DNA from: Veillonellaceae bacterium
GTDB lineage: Bacteria; Bacillota; Negativicutes; Veillonellales; Dialisteraceae
Assembly (NCBI GenBank): GCA_025992895.1
Contig: DAJPGA010000001.1
Location: forward strand, 1,736,001 to 1,800,000
Direction: 5' to 3'
Length of the DNA stretch: 64,000 nucleotides
Made by a program: the position numbers and the translations under genes. Below, one piece after another: positions 18,789 through 27,181 of the stretch (positions within the stretch are counted from its first letter, which is position 1; each line of letters opens with the position of its first letter). The notes under the pieces are model-generated. The model worked only from the letters and a program-made list of their open reading frames with translations. It was not told the DNA's origin and made no database searches.

Positions 18789-18825
18789 GAAAAAAGCACC
18801 GGAGTGATCCTCCAGTGCTTCTTTC
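18789..18825 (-). terminator. Terminator of the branched-chain amino acid binding protein gene
   Basis: AGCAC-GGAG pairs with CTCC-GTGCT around a short loop; on the minus strand it is followed by TTTTTTC. Confidence 0.8.
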
Positions 18826-18859
18826 ATGGATTATTTCAGAAAAGGGAGTTCCTGACCTG

Positions 18860-20017
18860 TTAAGCGAACGGTACCCATTTTCCGTCTTTGACCTGCAGAA
18901 CGTCCAGATCCATCTTCGGATCGCGGTGTTCGTCAAACTGGAATTTGCCAGTAGCGCCTTCGAAGTCTTTGATCTTAGCCAGTGTATCACGGAATTTCTT
19001 GCGGTCTGTTGTTGTACCGGACTGTTCAGCAGCCTGGTGCATAACGTACATAGCATCGTAAGCCTGAGCAGCGAACTGATCCGGTTCATGTCCATACTTG
19101 GCAACATATGCCTTGCGGAATGCCTGAGCCTTCTCGCTCTTGCGTTCCGGGTTCCACGGGGTAGCTACGAGTGTGCCGTTAGCAGCATCGCCTGCCTGCT
19201 GGATATATGCAGGGCTGTTGAAGCCGTTGTTGCCGATGATTGGCTGGGTCATTCCCATTTCACGAGCTTTCTTGACGATGAGAGCGCCTTCCTGATAGAG
19301 GCCTGCAATAGCGATGACATCCGGATTAGCTGCCTGAATCTTTGTCAGCTGTGCAGAGAAGTCTGTATCTTTATCAGCGAAAGTTTCAGTATCTACAACA
19401 TTGACGCCCATCTGCTTGAATACGTCCTGATAAATCTTGTTTTCGCCGACCATCTGGTCATTGTTGTTGGAGTACATGACAGCAACGGTCTTGAAGCCAA
19501 GCTTGTCATGAGCTTTCTGTACAGTAACCGGAATTGCGAGTTTGCCTGGAATAGCATTACGGAAAATGTAGTCGCCAAGATCGGTGATGCCAGGAGCTGT
19601 GGTGCCGGTACCAAAGGCAACGACCTTGGACTGCTGGGCAACAGGACCTGCAGCAAACATTTCGCCAGATGTCATCGGACCTTCAATAGCGAGGACTTTA
19701 TCCTGTTCAATGCACTTCTTGACAGCATTGATTGCTTCTGCCTTGTTCAGCTTGGTATCGTAAGTGACGAGATCGATCTTCATCTTTGTCTTCGGATCTT
19801 TGTTGATTTCTTCGACAGCGAGATCAACGCCTTCCTTCATAGCCTGGCCATAAGCTGCGCCGGGGCCTGTATATGCAGTTACAAATCCGAATTTAACTGT
19901 CTGTCCTGCTGCGCCGCTCTGGGCAGCTTTCTTGTCTCCGCCGCATCCTGCAAATGCGCCGGCCAGTGCTGCTGCTGCCATGACAGCAGCCATTCCCTTG
20001 AACCATTTCTTCTGCAT
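18860..20017 (-). CDS. Branched-chain amino acid ABC transporter substrate-binding lipoprotein (LivJ/LivK type)
   Basis: 385 residues. A lipoprotein signal peptide with lipobox AGAFAGC at about residues 19-25, then a periplasmic-binding type I fold: VKFGFVTAYTGPGAAYGQ at the start, AIEGPMTSG near residue 120, and a C-terminal domain of Leu/Ile/Val-binding type (DAMYVMHQA). It would capture branched-chain amino acids or related ligands at the outer face of the cytoplasmic membrane. No permease or ATPase gene is adjacent, so partner subunits must lie elsewhere. Preceded by a T-box leader, which fits amino-acid control. The ATG has an AGAGGAAG site upstream. Confidence 0.9.
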   Translation of the reverse strand: MQKKWFKGMAAVMAAAALAGAFAGCGGDKKAAQSGAAGQTVKFGFVTAYTGPGAAYGQAMKEGVDLAVEEINKDPKTKMKIDLVTYDTKLNKAEAINAVKKCIEQDKVLAIEGPMTSGEMFAAGPVAQQSKVVAFGTGTTAPGITDLGDYIFRNAIPGKLAIPVTVQKAHDKLGFKTVAVMYSNNNDQMVGENKIYQDVFKQMGVNVVDTETFADKDTDFSAQLTKIQAANPDVIAIAGLYQEGALIVKKAREMGMTQPIIGNNGFNSPAYIQQAGDAANGTLVATPWNPERKSEKAQAFRKAYVAKYGHEPDQFAAQAYDAMYVMHQAAEQSGTTTDRKKFRDTLAKIKDFEGATGKFQFDEHRDPKMDLDVLQVKDGKWVPFA

Positions 20018-20073
20018 AATGTCTTCCTCTTCCTCTCAAAATACTTTTAATCCCAGCCTTCCAACCGATGAAG

Positions 20074-20114
20074 TAAAACAAAACCCCGCAGGCATAAAAA
20101 TATTGCCTGCGGGG
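20074..20114 (-). terminator. T-box terminator 2
   Basis: CCCCGCAGGCA pairs with TGCCTGCGGGG, then TTTTGTTTT on the minus strand. It competes with the second T-box antiterminator. Confidence 0.9.
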
Positions 20115-20175
20115 GCGCATTGCGCGGTACCACTCCGGTTTATCACTCATGTGCTAAATACTATGGAACAGGTAC

Positions 20176-20209
20176 AAAAAAAGCCCTATCTCCCTACGAA
20201 GATAGGGGC
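20176..20209 (-). terminator. T-box terminator 1
   Basis: GCCCCTATCT pairs with AGATAGGGC, then TTTTTTT on the minus strand. It competes with the first T-box antiterminator. Confidence 0.9.
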
Positions 20210-20427
20210 GACGTATCGCGGTACCACCCTACATTATACTTAGCAATCTATTCGTAACGTGAATGAACGCCGGCTCCTACTTATTTCGGATCCAGAGCTC
20301 GCAAGGGATATTATGAATATTGCTGTCCACCGGTTTGCACCATACACCGGCTCTCTGAAGAACGCTGCAACAGACCTTTTGTCTTGCTCATCGCTTGTTC
20401 TGGCTGTTTGATTGTTTGAATGTGTAT

Positions 20428-20456
20428 ATCATAATCTGATTATTTTGCCTTGTCAA
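20428..20456 (-). promoter_or_regulatory. Sigma-A promoter of the T-box leader
   Basis: TTGACA (20456-20451), 17-nt spacer, TATGAT (20433-20428) on the minus strand: consensus -35 and 5 of 6 at -10. Transcription would start near 20421. Confidence 0.85.
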
Positions 20457-20797
20457 GCTTTTTTGTCTTAAACTTTCTTTATCATGTTAGAGTAAAACAT
20501 TTATAATGTATACTATTATTCAGTTCTAACTTTTGCTATATGATTTACTATTGCGGGCCAGACTGATAATAAGGCTTCTTTTGATCTTAAGAAATGATTT
20601 CCCTCTTGGACAGCTGATAGATCTTATCTTATCCTTGCCGCCTGGCAGATTTATATTTGGAAAGATTTGAAAACTAAATAAAAAGCATTGAAAAAGTACA
20701 TGCAGTGCTTTCTAGCAGAAACCGCAGCATCCGCAAAAAATACGAAATACAAAGTATGTCCGCTTGTCACTGCTTATTCCCGTATAAAAAGGAATCC
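20457..20797. other. Intergenic region upstream of the T-box and downstream of the PhzF-like gene
   Basis: 341 bp, AT-rich, with no credible gene. It contains the probable terminator of the PhzF-like gene (20677-20712); nothing else stands out. Confidence 0.5.
20677..20712 (-). terminator. Probable terminator of the PhzF-like gene
   Basis: On the minus strand AAAGCAcTG pairs with CAaTGCTTTTT over a 15-nt loop, with one mismatch. It lies about 85 nt after the stop codon. Confidence 0.5.
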
Positions 20798-21595
20798 TTA
20801 TTCTTCAGGGATATGAATATACCCTTCTGAATAAATTGCCGCTTTACCGCCAAGAATAACCCGTTTCCCCTTCATCTGGCAGTAAAGAACTCCGCTTCTT
20901 TCGGAAGCCTGCCATGCTGTCAATTTACTTTTCTTAAGCTTGTCCGCCCATAGAGGTATGACATGACAATGGCCGGAACCACAGACCGGATCTTCATCAA
21001 CTAAAAGTTTTGGTGCAAAGCTTCTGGTTACACAGTCATAATTTTTTCCTTTAGCGGTGATATGCAGTAAGAGTCCATCCAGCTTCATGACTGCTTCCTG
21101 ATCAATTTTTGCGTGGACGACATCCTCTTCATTGTCCAAAACACATACCAAGTCGCGGCCCATCCAGGCTTCTTTGGGACGGATGCCGACAGCTTTTTCC
21201 ATCTCATCGGTCACCGGGATTTCTTTCAGCTCATAAGCCGGCATGTCCATTTCGTAAATATCCCCATTCCTATGAATAGTCAGATCTCCGCTCATCGTAT
21301 GAAATACGATATCTTCCTTATCCTTTTCTATAAAATTGAAGAGGATGTAAGCCGTTCCCAAGGTAGCATGACCACAAAGATCTATTTCGCCGCCCGGTGT
21401 GAACCATCTAAGTTCATAATTCTGATCTTTTTTGACGGTGAATGCTGTTTCTGATAAGCGATTTTCTTTAGCGATATTCTGCATCATTTCGTCAGGAATC
21501 CAATTCTGGAGCAGGCAAATGGCTGCAGGATTCCCTTTAAAAACGGTGTCAGTAAATGCATCTGCAATATATTGCCTGATAATAAGTTCTTTCAT
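20798..21595 (-). CDS. PhzF-family isomerase/epimerase-like protein
   Basis: 265 residues, near family length. Typical pattern of the PhzF/diaminopimelate-epimerase-like fold: YIADAFTDTVFKGNPAAIC at the N terminus, then LSETAF (with the Glu in the position of the catalytic acid), RWFTPGGEIDLCGHATLG, and the C-terminal DPVCGSGHCHV. The true substrate of most members is unknown; it is not evidence of phenazine synthesis. GGAGG precedes the ATG. It is transcribed alone. Confidence 0.88.
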   Translation of the reverse strand: MKELIIRQYIADAFTDTVFKGNPAAICLLQNWIPDEMMQNIAKENRLSETAFTVKKDQNYELRWFTPGGEIDLCGHATLGTAYILFNFIEKDKEDIVFHTMSGDLTIHRNGDIYEMDMPAYELKEIPVTDEMEKAVGIRPKEAWMGRDLVCVLDNEEDVVHAKIDQEAVMKLDGLLLHITAKGKNYDCVTRSFAPKLLVDEDPVCGSGHCHVIPLWADKLKKSKLTAWQASERSGVLYCQMKGKRVILGGKAAIYSEGYIHIPEE

Positions 21596-21823
21596 AACTA
21601 ACCTCCGCGAAAATCTTTCTACATTGGGTCAAGAAATAATTTATCTTATTTGAATTATAAGGCTATATCTTGAGTAAGACAATCTATAGTTCCCTGCATT
21701 TTACTTCTGAGAAATGACCTTTTGTAAAATGTTTGCATCAACAATCCATGATGATTTGATATAATAAATGTAAGATCAACAAACTGCGGAATTGGGACCG
21801 CAGTCATTCGGGAGAGTAAATTT

Positions 21824-22870
21824 ATGGAAAAATCAGGACAGTGTACTGTCATCGTCAACCCTACTTCAGGGCGTGAGCGTGCCCCCAAGTACATACCCTT
21901 GCTGCACTCCGTGCTGTCAAAACGGTTTGAGGACATTACCATAAAGCTCACGGAAAAGCCGGGAGATGCCACTCATTTTGCTGAAATTGCTGCTAAAAAA
22001 GGCCATGATATCATCTGCATGGGAGGCGACGGCACAATCAATGAAACCATCAACGGAATGGTTCCTGTTGGAGGAAAATCCGCCTTTGGGTTTATCCCTT
22101 TCGGTACGGTAAATGATCTGGCGCGTGCCCTTCACATCCCCCGCTCACCAAAAGGTGCTATACGGATGCTTGAAACGGCTGTCAAAACGAATATCGACGT
22201 CGGCAAGATCAATGACCGCTACTTCATCAATGTCGTTGCCGCAGGCCTCTTATCGGAAGCCGTAGGAGAAGTCACCATCAAAGAAAAGACACTCTTTGGT
22301 TCTCTTGCCTACTTCATGAAAGGAATGCAGGTCCTGAATCGCCAGAAATCGTATCACTTCAGAATTGAAGAAGATGATGGCACTGTCATTCAGGTCTCCT
22401 CTCCTTTAATTGCTGCCATGCTGACTGACTCGGCAGGAAGCTTCCGCAACCTGATCCCGCCGGAAGACAGGAACAAGGGCGTCATAAAGCTCTGCCTGTT
22501 CCACGATTTCGAATGGCTTCTTGCTATCCGCCAGGCGCCAAAGCTTCTGGCAGGCATTCAGATGGGCCCTGATTTCGTCACCGTTGTCAGCTTGAAGAAG
22601 GCACATATTTCCATTGATGAAAGTGATGTCCTCTGGACAAACGTTGACGGCGACAAGGGGCCAAAATTTCCCATTGACCTCGAGATTCTTCCCGCCTGTC
22701 TCCCTGTTTTCGTACCTAAAGATGCAAGGGATGATACCGTTCATTTCCCACACTTTTTCAACAGTGTGGCGCCTCATATCCATTTCCCCTGGAATGAGAA
22801 TGAAGAGCTCCTCCAAAAAGATAAGACGTCTCAGGAAAACAGCAAGCCTTCAGAGACAGAAGAAAAATAG
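21824..22870 (+). CDS. Diacylglycerol kinase-family lipid kinase (YegS/DgkB type)
   Basis: 348 residues. N-terminal DAGK catalytic domain: VIVNPTSGRE at residues 9-18, then CMGGDGTINETING near residue 66 (the GGDGT nucleotide loop) and IPFGTVNDLAR near residue 91. A second beta-rich domain follows. The last 40 or so residues are polar and charged. Family members phosphorylate diacylglycerol or other lipids with ATP at the inner face of the membrane; the substrate here is unknown. A GGGAGAG site lies upstream of the ATG. Confidence 0.88.
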   Translation: MEKSGQCTVIVNPTSGRERAPKYIPLLHSVLSKRFEDITIKLTEKPGDATHFAEIAAKKGHDIICMGGDGTINETINGMVPVGGKSAFGFIPFGTVNDLARALHIPRSPKGAIRMLETAVKTNIDVGKINDRYFINVVAAGLLSEAVGEVTIKEKTLFGSLAYFMKGMQVLNRQKSYHFRIEEDDGTVIQVSSPLIAAMLTDSAGSFRNLIPPEDRNKGVIKLCLFHDFEWLLAIRQAPKLLAGIQMGPDFVTVVSLKKAHISIDESDVLWTNVDGDKGPKFPIDLEILPACLPVFVPKDARDDTVHFPHFFNSVAPHIHFPWNENEELLQKDKTSQENSKPSETEEK

Positions 22871-22885
22871 TTCATCATTAACAGA

Positions 22886-22929
22886 GCATAATAAAAAGCG
22901 TGCCGCATCGGACACGCTTTTTATTATGC
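22886..22929. terminator. Bidirectional terminator between lipid kinase and TRAP permease
   Basis: A perfect 17-bp inverted repeat (arm ending AAAAAGCGTG, matched by CACGCTTTTT) around a 10-nt loop, with A/T tails on both sides. It ends both convergent transcripts. Confidence 0.93.
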
Positions 22930-22931
22930 TT

Positions 22932-24908
22932 TTATGCTTTCTCTTTTTTACTTCTGAACCACTGCATGACGCCTACGCCTACAAGAAGTGCAACGCCGAT
23001 GAGATCTGTCAGGCCATGAGGATCAATCAGGCAGAGGCCGCCTGCAGCCAGAATCAAACGTTCAAATGCATTTGCCCTGGTATAGAACTGGCCGATCATA
23101 GCTCCTGAAATACCAATCATGCCGATGATGGCAGTTGTCGTCGTCATAAGAACACTCGTAAAGGTGGCTCCTATGCCAAGCAGCTGCGGAGACAGAACGA
23201 ATACATATGGAATAATAAACGCGGCTATGCCCAGCTTTGATGCATTCACGCCCGTTTTCAGCGGGTCACCTCCTGAAATTGCAGAGCCAGCATATGCTGC
23301 CAGAGCAACCGGCGGAGTGATATCCGCAATGATACCGAAGTAGAATACGAACATATGCGCTGCCAGCGTAGGAACGCCAAGCTGAATCAGGGCCGGAGCA
23401 GCGATTGTGGATGTAATAACGTAGTTTGCTGTTGTCGGTACGCCCATCCCGAGGATCAGTGAAGTGAGCATGGTGCAGAACAGGAGAAGCATGAAGTTGC
23501 CTGCTGCAACAGTAACAAGTGCAGAAGCCAGTTTCAAGCCTACGCCTGTCTTTGTAACAACGCCGATGATCATACCTGCAGCGGCGCACGCCACGAGTAC
23601 GCCTAAAGCGCCTCTGGCACCTTTGATAAGGCCGTCTACAATGTCGTAGAAGCTCATGCGGGTATTTTTTCTAAGCATAGCTGTTGCAATGGAAATGAAG
23701 ATACCTGCAAGAGCTGCTTTCATCGGTGTATAGCCGGAAGCAAGAAGTCCGATGATGGCAATCAGCGGAATAGCCAGATGGCCTTCTCCTTTCATGATTT
23801 TGCCCCATGGCGGAAGTTCGCTTCTGGGTGTTCCTTCCAGATGGTGTCTCTTTGCTTCAAAATGAACGCCAAGGAAAACGCCAAGGAAGTAAAGGATAGC
23901 CGGTACGACAGCTGCCTTAACGACTTCCATGTAAGGAATGCCGACGAATTCAGCCATCAGGAATGCAGCTGCGCCCATGATAGGAGGCATCAGCTGGCCG
24001 CCTGTGGAAGCGGCTGCTTCTACGGCGCCGGCAAAGTTCTTATGGTAGCCCAGTTTCTTCATCATCGGAATGGTGAAGGATCCGGAACCTACAACGTTTG
24101 CAACGGAAGATCCGGAAATGGTGCCCTGAAGAGCTGAGGACAGTACGGCAACTTTTGCCGGACCGCCGGATGCCCAGCCTGCAATGGCATTCGCAATATC
24201 AATGAAGAATTTGCCAAGGCCTGTCTTTTCCAGGAATGCACCAAAGAGGATAAACAGGAAAATAAATGTTGAGGATACGCCCAGCGGAATACCGAATACG
24301 CCTTCTGTCGTAAAGAAGAGGTGTCCGACCATCTGCTGCAGGGAAAGTCCCCTGTGTGCCAATGGTCCGGGCATGTACGGCCCGAAGAAGCCGAATCCAA
24401 GGAAGCACAGCACGACGATGACAATCGGCAGCCCGACGATACGTCTTGCTGCTTCAATGACCATGACAATCCCCAGCGTGCCAATGACCGTATCGAGCGG
24501 CGTTACGGTGCCGGCGCGGAGGATGAGCTGCTGGTAATTGACCAGAATGTAAACCGGCGGAACCATGGCCAGAATGGCAAGTCCCACATCAAGCCAGTGG
24601 AATTTTCCGTCTTTGATCCACTCCTTCTTTGTCGGGCAGAGCAGGTACACCAGGCAGAGACCGAACGACAAGTGAATACATCTCTGGATCATGGCATCCA
24701 ATGTGCCGAAAATCCCTGTATAGATCTGGAAGAGGGAGAAGCAAATGCAGATTGCTGCAATGATTTTCCCGAAGATGCCAGAGTACTCAACGGTATTGGA
24801 TTCCTTATCCAATTCCTTGAGCTTCTTTTGGAGTTCATCTGTGAGCTCCCCGTTTATGGGTTCTGTATCATTCGGCGGATTCGTCCCATTTTTCTTTAAT
24901 TCATCCAA
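22932..24908 (-). CDS. TAXI-type TRAP transporter permease, fused small and large subunits (DctQM-like)
   Basis: 658 residues. About 16-18 hydrophobic segments; the N-terminal part (residues about 45-180) corresponds to the small 4TM subunit and the rest to the large M subunit, with the DctM-like GTISGSSVANVVGSGSFTIP segment near residue 265, GAVEAAASTGGQLMPPIMGA just after it, and LGMGVPTTANYV near residue 485. It imports an organic acid or related solute by a Na+ or H+ gradient. The start is TTG (codon 24908-24906) with AGGAG 9 nt upstream. Operon: TAXI binding protein, DUF1850 protein, then this permease. The substrate is unknown. Confidence 0.93.
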   Translation of the reverse strand: MDELKKNGTNPPNDTEPINGELTDELQKKLKELDKESNTVEYSGIFGKIIAAICICFSLFQIYTGIFGTLDAMIQRCIHLSFGLCLVYLLCPTKKEWIKDGKFHWLDVGLAILAMVPPVYILVNYQQLILRAGTVTPLDTVIGTLGIVMVIEAARRIVGLPIVIVVLCFLGFGFFGPYMPGPLAHRGLSLQQMVGHLFFTTEGVFGIPLGVSSTFIFLFILFGAFLEKTGLGKFFIDIANAIAGWASGGPAKVAVLSSALQGTISGSSVANVVGSGSFTIPMMKKLGYHKNFAGAVEAAASTGGQLMPPIMGAAAFLMAEFVGIPYMEVVKAAVVPAILYFLGVFLGVHFEAKRHHLEGTPRSELPPWGKIMKGEGHLAIPLIAIIGLLASGYTPMKAALAGIFISIATAMLRKNTRMSFYDIVDGLIKGARGALGVLVACAAAGMIIGVVTKTGVGLKLASALVTVAAGNFMLLLFCTMLTSLILGMGVPTTANYVITSTIAAPALIQLGVPTLAAHMFVFYFGIIADITPPVALAAYAGSAISGGDPLKTGVNASKLGIAAFIIPYVFVLSPQLLGIGATFTSVLMTTTTAIIGMIGISGAMIGQFYTRANAFERLILAAGGLCLIDPHGLTDLIGVALLVGVGVMQWFRSKKEKA

Positions 24909-24913
24909 GAGTA

Positions 24914-25438
24914 TCAGCTCCTAATTTCTTTTTTCATATACCAACCTTTGTAAAGAGGCGCTACGTAGAGATGAAGTTCTTTTCCCAGAGGCATCAGCTT
25001 TGAAAGCTCATATTCCTTATCTCCCACATAGACCTTCTCTTCATTGGTTACACCATTTCTAATCGATAATTCCGGGAAATTGCGGTTCATGTTATCCATG
25101 ATGAACCAGCCGTTTTCTTCCCTGAAATCACCATCTCCCTGTGAGAATGGCAGGCCAACTCCCAGTGATTGGTACTTGGTGGACTTCAGGACAAATCCTT
25201 CCGTTGCTTTATTGACTTCCAGATATTCATAAATCATCGTCTTCTGTACGGAATGTCTATAAACCAGCGTTACAGGTGTTCCTGCTTCCACTCTCTGTCT
25301 GATAATAAATCCGTCCGTGGTCTGTCCGAACAGGTATGGCTGCCGGATAATCCATCCTCCGACAGCAATAACCAGACAGATAATCAGCCCGAAAACAATC
25401 AGGACTGTTTCTAATTTCCCATTTTTCTGCTTTCTCAT
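24914..25438 (-). CDS. DUF1850 domain-containing membrane protein of a TAXI-TRAP operon
   Basis: 174 residues: one N-terminal membrane segment (residues about 11-30) followed by an extracytoplasmic domain beginning FIIRQRVEAGTPVTLVYRHSVQKT, which fits DUF1850. Such proteins are commonly encoded with TAXI binding proteins and fused TRAP permeases; the function is not known. It sits between those two genes here, 5 bp before the permease. A stable hairpin lies just upstream of the start. Confidence 0.85.
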   Translation of the reverse strand: MRKQKNGKLETVLIVFGLIICLVIAVGGWIIRQPYLFGQTTDGFIIRQRVEAGTPVTLVYRHSVQKTMIYEYLEVNKATEGFVLKSTKYQSLGVGLPFSQGDGDFREENGWFIMDNMNRNFPELSIRNGVTNEEKVYVGDKEYELSKLMPLGKELHLYVAPLYKGWYMKKEIRS

Positions 25439-25446
25439 TAAAGTGA

Positions 25447-25475
25447 GAACGGACCCTGCCCCGCAGAGTCCGTTC
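25447..25475 (-). other. Intra-operon hairpin between the TAXI binding protein and DUF1850 genes
   Basis: GAACGGAC pairs with GTCCGTTC around a GC-rich 13-nt loop. There is no T run after it on the minus strand, so it is more likely an mRNA-stabilising or partial-stop element that allows more binding protein than permease to be made. Confidence 0.6.
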
Positions 25476-25519
25476 CCCCTCCTTCCTTTTTAAAGAATCG
25501 GTGTAATGAGATGAACCCC

Positions 25520-26488
25520 TTATTTGGATTTCAGATACTTTTCAGCGCCGGCGTTCATCTGAATGGACATACCTTCCAGAGCGGTGTCCTTCGTAATGTA
25601 CTTGCCTACTGCGTGAGCGGCTTTCATGCGGTCAAGGTGCGTGTAGAGTGCTTTGACGATTTCTCCGCCCATTTCATCGCTGAGTTTTGTTGTTCCGACG
25701 ATGACGCACTTAACAGCTACGGTATTGACATCTTCTGTCTGTCCAGGATAAGTGCCCTTCGGAATGACCATCTTGGTGTAGTATGGATATTTCTGCATCA
25801 GCTGATCAGAAATCTTCGGATCGATATCAACGATAGCAGCAGATTTGTTGGCAGCAAGATCCTGTACGGCTGCTGTCGGGTAGCCTGCTACAACGACGCC
25901 TGCATCAACGTTGCCATCCTTCAGTGCATCGACTGCTTCGCCGAAGGAGAGGTACTGTACATCAATATCGTTGTATGTGATTCCATAAGCTTCCAGAATC
26001 TGGCGGGCATTGGCTTCAGCGCCGGAGCCGGATGCGCCGACTGCTACTTTCTTGCCTTTCAGGTCGGCAATTGTCTTAATTCCCTTGTCCTGGGTTGTAA
26101 CGAACTGAATTGTTTCCGGATAGAGAGCTGCAAGACCGCGGAGGGAATCCACTTTATTGTCTTTGAACATTTCCTTGCCATTTGCTGCGTAGTAAGCAAT
26201 ATCGTTCTGGATGAAAGCGATATCAACGGATCCGTCTTTCAGCATATTGACGTTAGCTACGGATGCGCCGGTGGACTGTGCGGAAGCGTTCATCCCTTTA
26301 ATGTTCTGGTTCAGGATTTCAGCTAATGCGCCGCCCAGAGGATAATAGGTGCCTGCTGTACCGCCGGTTGCGATGTTCAGGAACTGTTTGCCGCCTGAAG
26401 AACTGTCGCTTCCGCAGCCTGCCAGAAATGCAGCACCTGCCATGCAAAGGACACCTGCTACCATCAATTTCTTCATTGCCTTTTTCAT
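25520..26488 (-). CDS. TAXI-family TRAP transporter substrate-binding lipoprotein
   Basis: 322 residues from the ATG at 26486-26488, which follows an AAGGAGG site; the longer open frame upstream adds a non-signal-like extension. Lipoprotein signal with lipobox AFLAGC at about residues 19-24. The mature protein starts with the TAXI signature IATGGTAGTYYPLGGALAEI, and KVAVGASGSGAEANAR follows near residue 140. It binds the solute outside the membrane for the fused TRAP permease encoded two genes downstream. Confidence 0.92.
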   Translation of the reverse strand: MKKAMKKLMVAGVLCMAGAAFLAGCGSDSSSGGKQFLNIATGGTAGTYYPLGGALAEILNQNIKGMNASAQSTGASVANVNMLKDGSVDIAFIQNDIAYYAANGKEMFKDNKVDSLRGLAALYPETIQFVTTQDKGIKTIADLKGKKVAVGASGSGAEANARQILEAYGITYNDIDVQYLSFGEAVDALKDGNVDAGVVVAGYPTAAVQDLAANKSAAIVDIDPKISDQLMQKYPYYTKMVIPKGTYPGQTEDVNTVAVKCVIVGTTKLSDEMGGEIVKALYTHLDRMKAAHAVGKYITKDTALEGMSIQMNAGAEKYLKSK

Positions 26489-26576
26489 AACTGTCGACCT
26501 CCTTGGTTCTCTTAGAAAGCACTGGTGCTGTAGTTTGCTCTTGTGCCTCCGGAAACATTTGTGCACTGCAGAGAAA

Positions 26577-26618
26577 TAAAAAAGCAGCGAGACATACGGG
26601 AACCGTACATCTGCTGCA
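26577..26618 (-). terminator. Terminator after the dCTP deaminase gene
   Basis: GCAGCAGATGTACGG pairs with CCGTATGTCTCGCTGC with small mismatches around a 3-nt loop, then TTTTTT on the minus strand. It separates the dcd transcript from the TRAP operon. Confidence 0.88.
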
Positions 26619-26659
26619 AGCTTCTTTGCTTTATGTGCTATAAAGTTATTCTAATAATA

Positions 26660-27181
26660 CTACTTTTCGAAATCTTTGTAAAGGAGGCTGGGCTGAATTC
26701 CTGTATTATTTTGATATTTCCCCTGATCATACGTATCAGCTTCGCCAAGAACCGTATGGAAATAGATCTGGCAGATCTCTACTCCTGCATAGATGCGGAT
26801 CGGCTGCACGCAGAACATTTCAAGCGTCCAGTAGCCTGAGAATCCTACATCACCGAACCCTGCCGTAACATGGATGAAGAGACCAAGCCGTCCGATAGAA
26901 GATCTTCCTTCCAGCATCGGCACAAAGCACTTCGTCTTTGTATATTCTCTTGTTCTTCCCAGATAGAGCTTGTTTGGTTCAAGAAGAATTCCTTCTTCCG
27001 GGATATGGAGGAGGTGTCCGGTATTCTTCTTTTTCATATCCAGCTCATGATTGTCATAAACCATAAGCTCATCGGAGAGTGTCAGATTGTAACTGTTGGG
27101 ATTTACCTTTTTGGGATCAAACGGATCAATGATTATTTCCTCACCCATATGCCGAACGATTTCTCTTCCGGATAAAATCAT
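26660..27181 (-). CDS. dcd: dCTP deaminase (possibly bifunctional dCTP deaminase/dUTPase)
   Basis: 173 residues, usual length for the trimeric enzyme. Conserved LEGRSSIGRLGL near residue 90 and HVTAGFGDVGFSGYWTLE near residue 104-121. The AGF.D.GFSG form resembles the bifunctional dCTP deaminase-dUTPase of mycobacteria and archaea more than the E. coli AHR.DPGWSG form, so direct production of dUMP is possible (inference). It supplies dUTP or dUMP for thymidylate synthesis. It overlaps the stop of the preceding HNH-like gene by 4 bp, so the two are translationally coupled. Confidence 0.92.
   Translation of the reverse strand: MILSGREIVRHMGEEIIIDPFDPKKVNPNSYNLTLSDELMVYDNHELDMKKKNTGHLLHIPEEGILLEPNKLYLGRTREYTKTKCFVPMLEGRSSIGRLGLFIHVTAGFGDVGFSGYWTLEMFCVQPIRIYAGVEICQIYFHTVLGEADTYDQGKYQNNTGIQPSLLYKDFEK

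Larger units (their letters stand above)
20074..20421 (-). promoter_or_regulatory. T-box leader with one Stem I and two antiterminator/terminator modules
   Basis: On the minus strand the leader begins near 20421. Stem I shows the AGAGAGCCGG motif and distal GGTG...AACCGG pairing. The first T-box sequence AGGGTGGTACCGCG lies at 20230-20217, followed by terminator 1. A second antiterminator core, AGTGGTACCGCG (20134-20123), lies about 85 nt further on and is followed by terminator 2. The gap between terminator 1 and the second core (about 40 nt) is too short for a second Stem I. The specifier was not assigned firmly; an ATC (Ile) triplet at 20309-20307 just before the base of Stem I is a candidate and would fit the branched-chain binding protein downstream. 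Confidence 0.88.

Noticed and set aside
18687..18827. 47-codon upstream extension of the Y-family polymerase
   Set aside because: It crosses the promoter and terminator region; the catalytic N terminus starts at the ATG at 18684-18686.
20798..21595. Phenazine biosynthesis
   Set aside because: The PhzF-like protein stands alone; members of this family are common in bacteria that make no phenazine.
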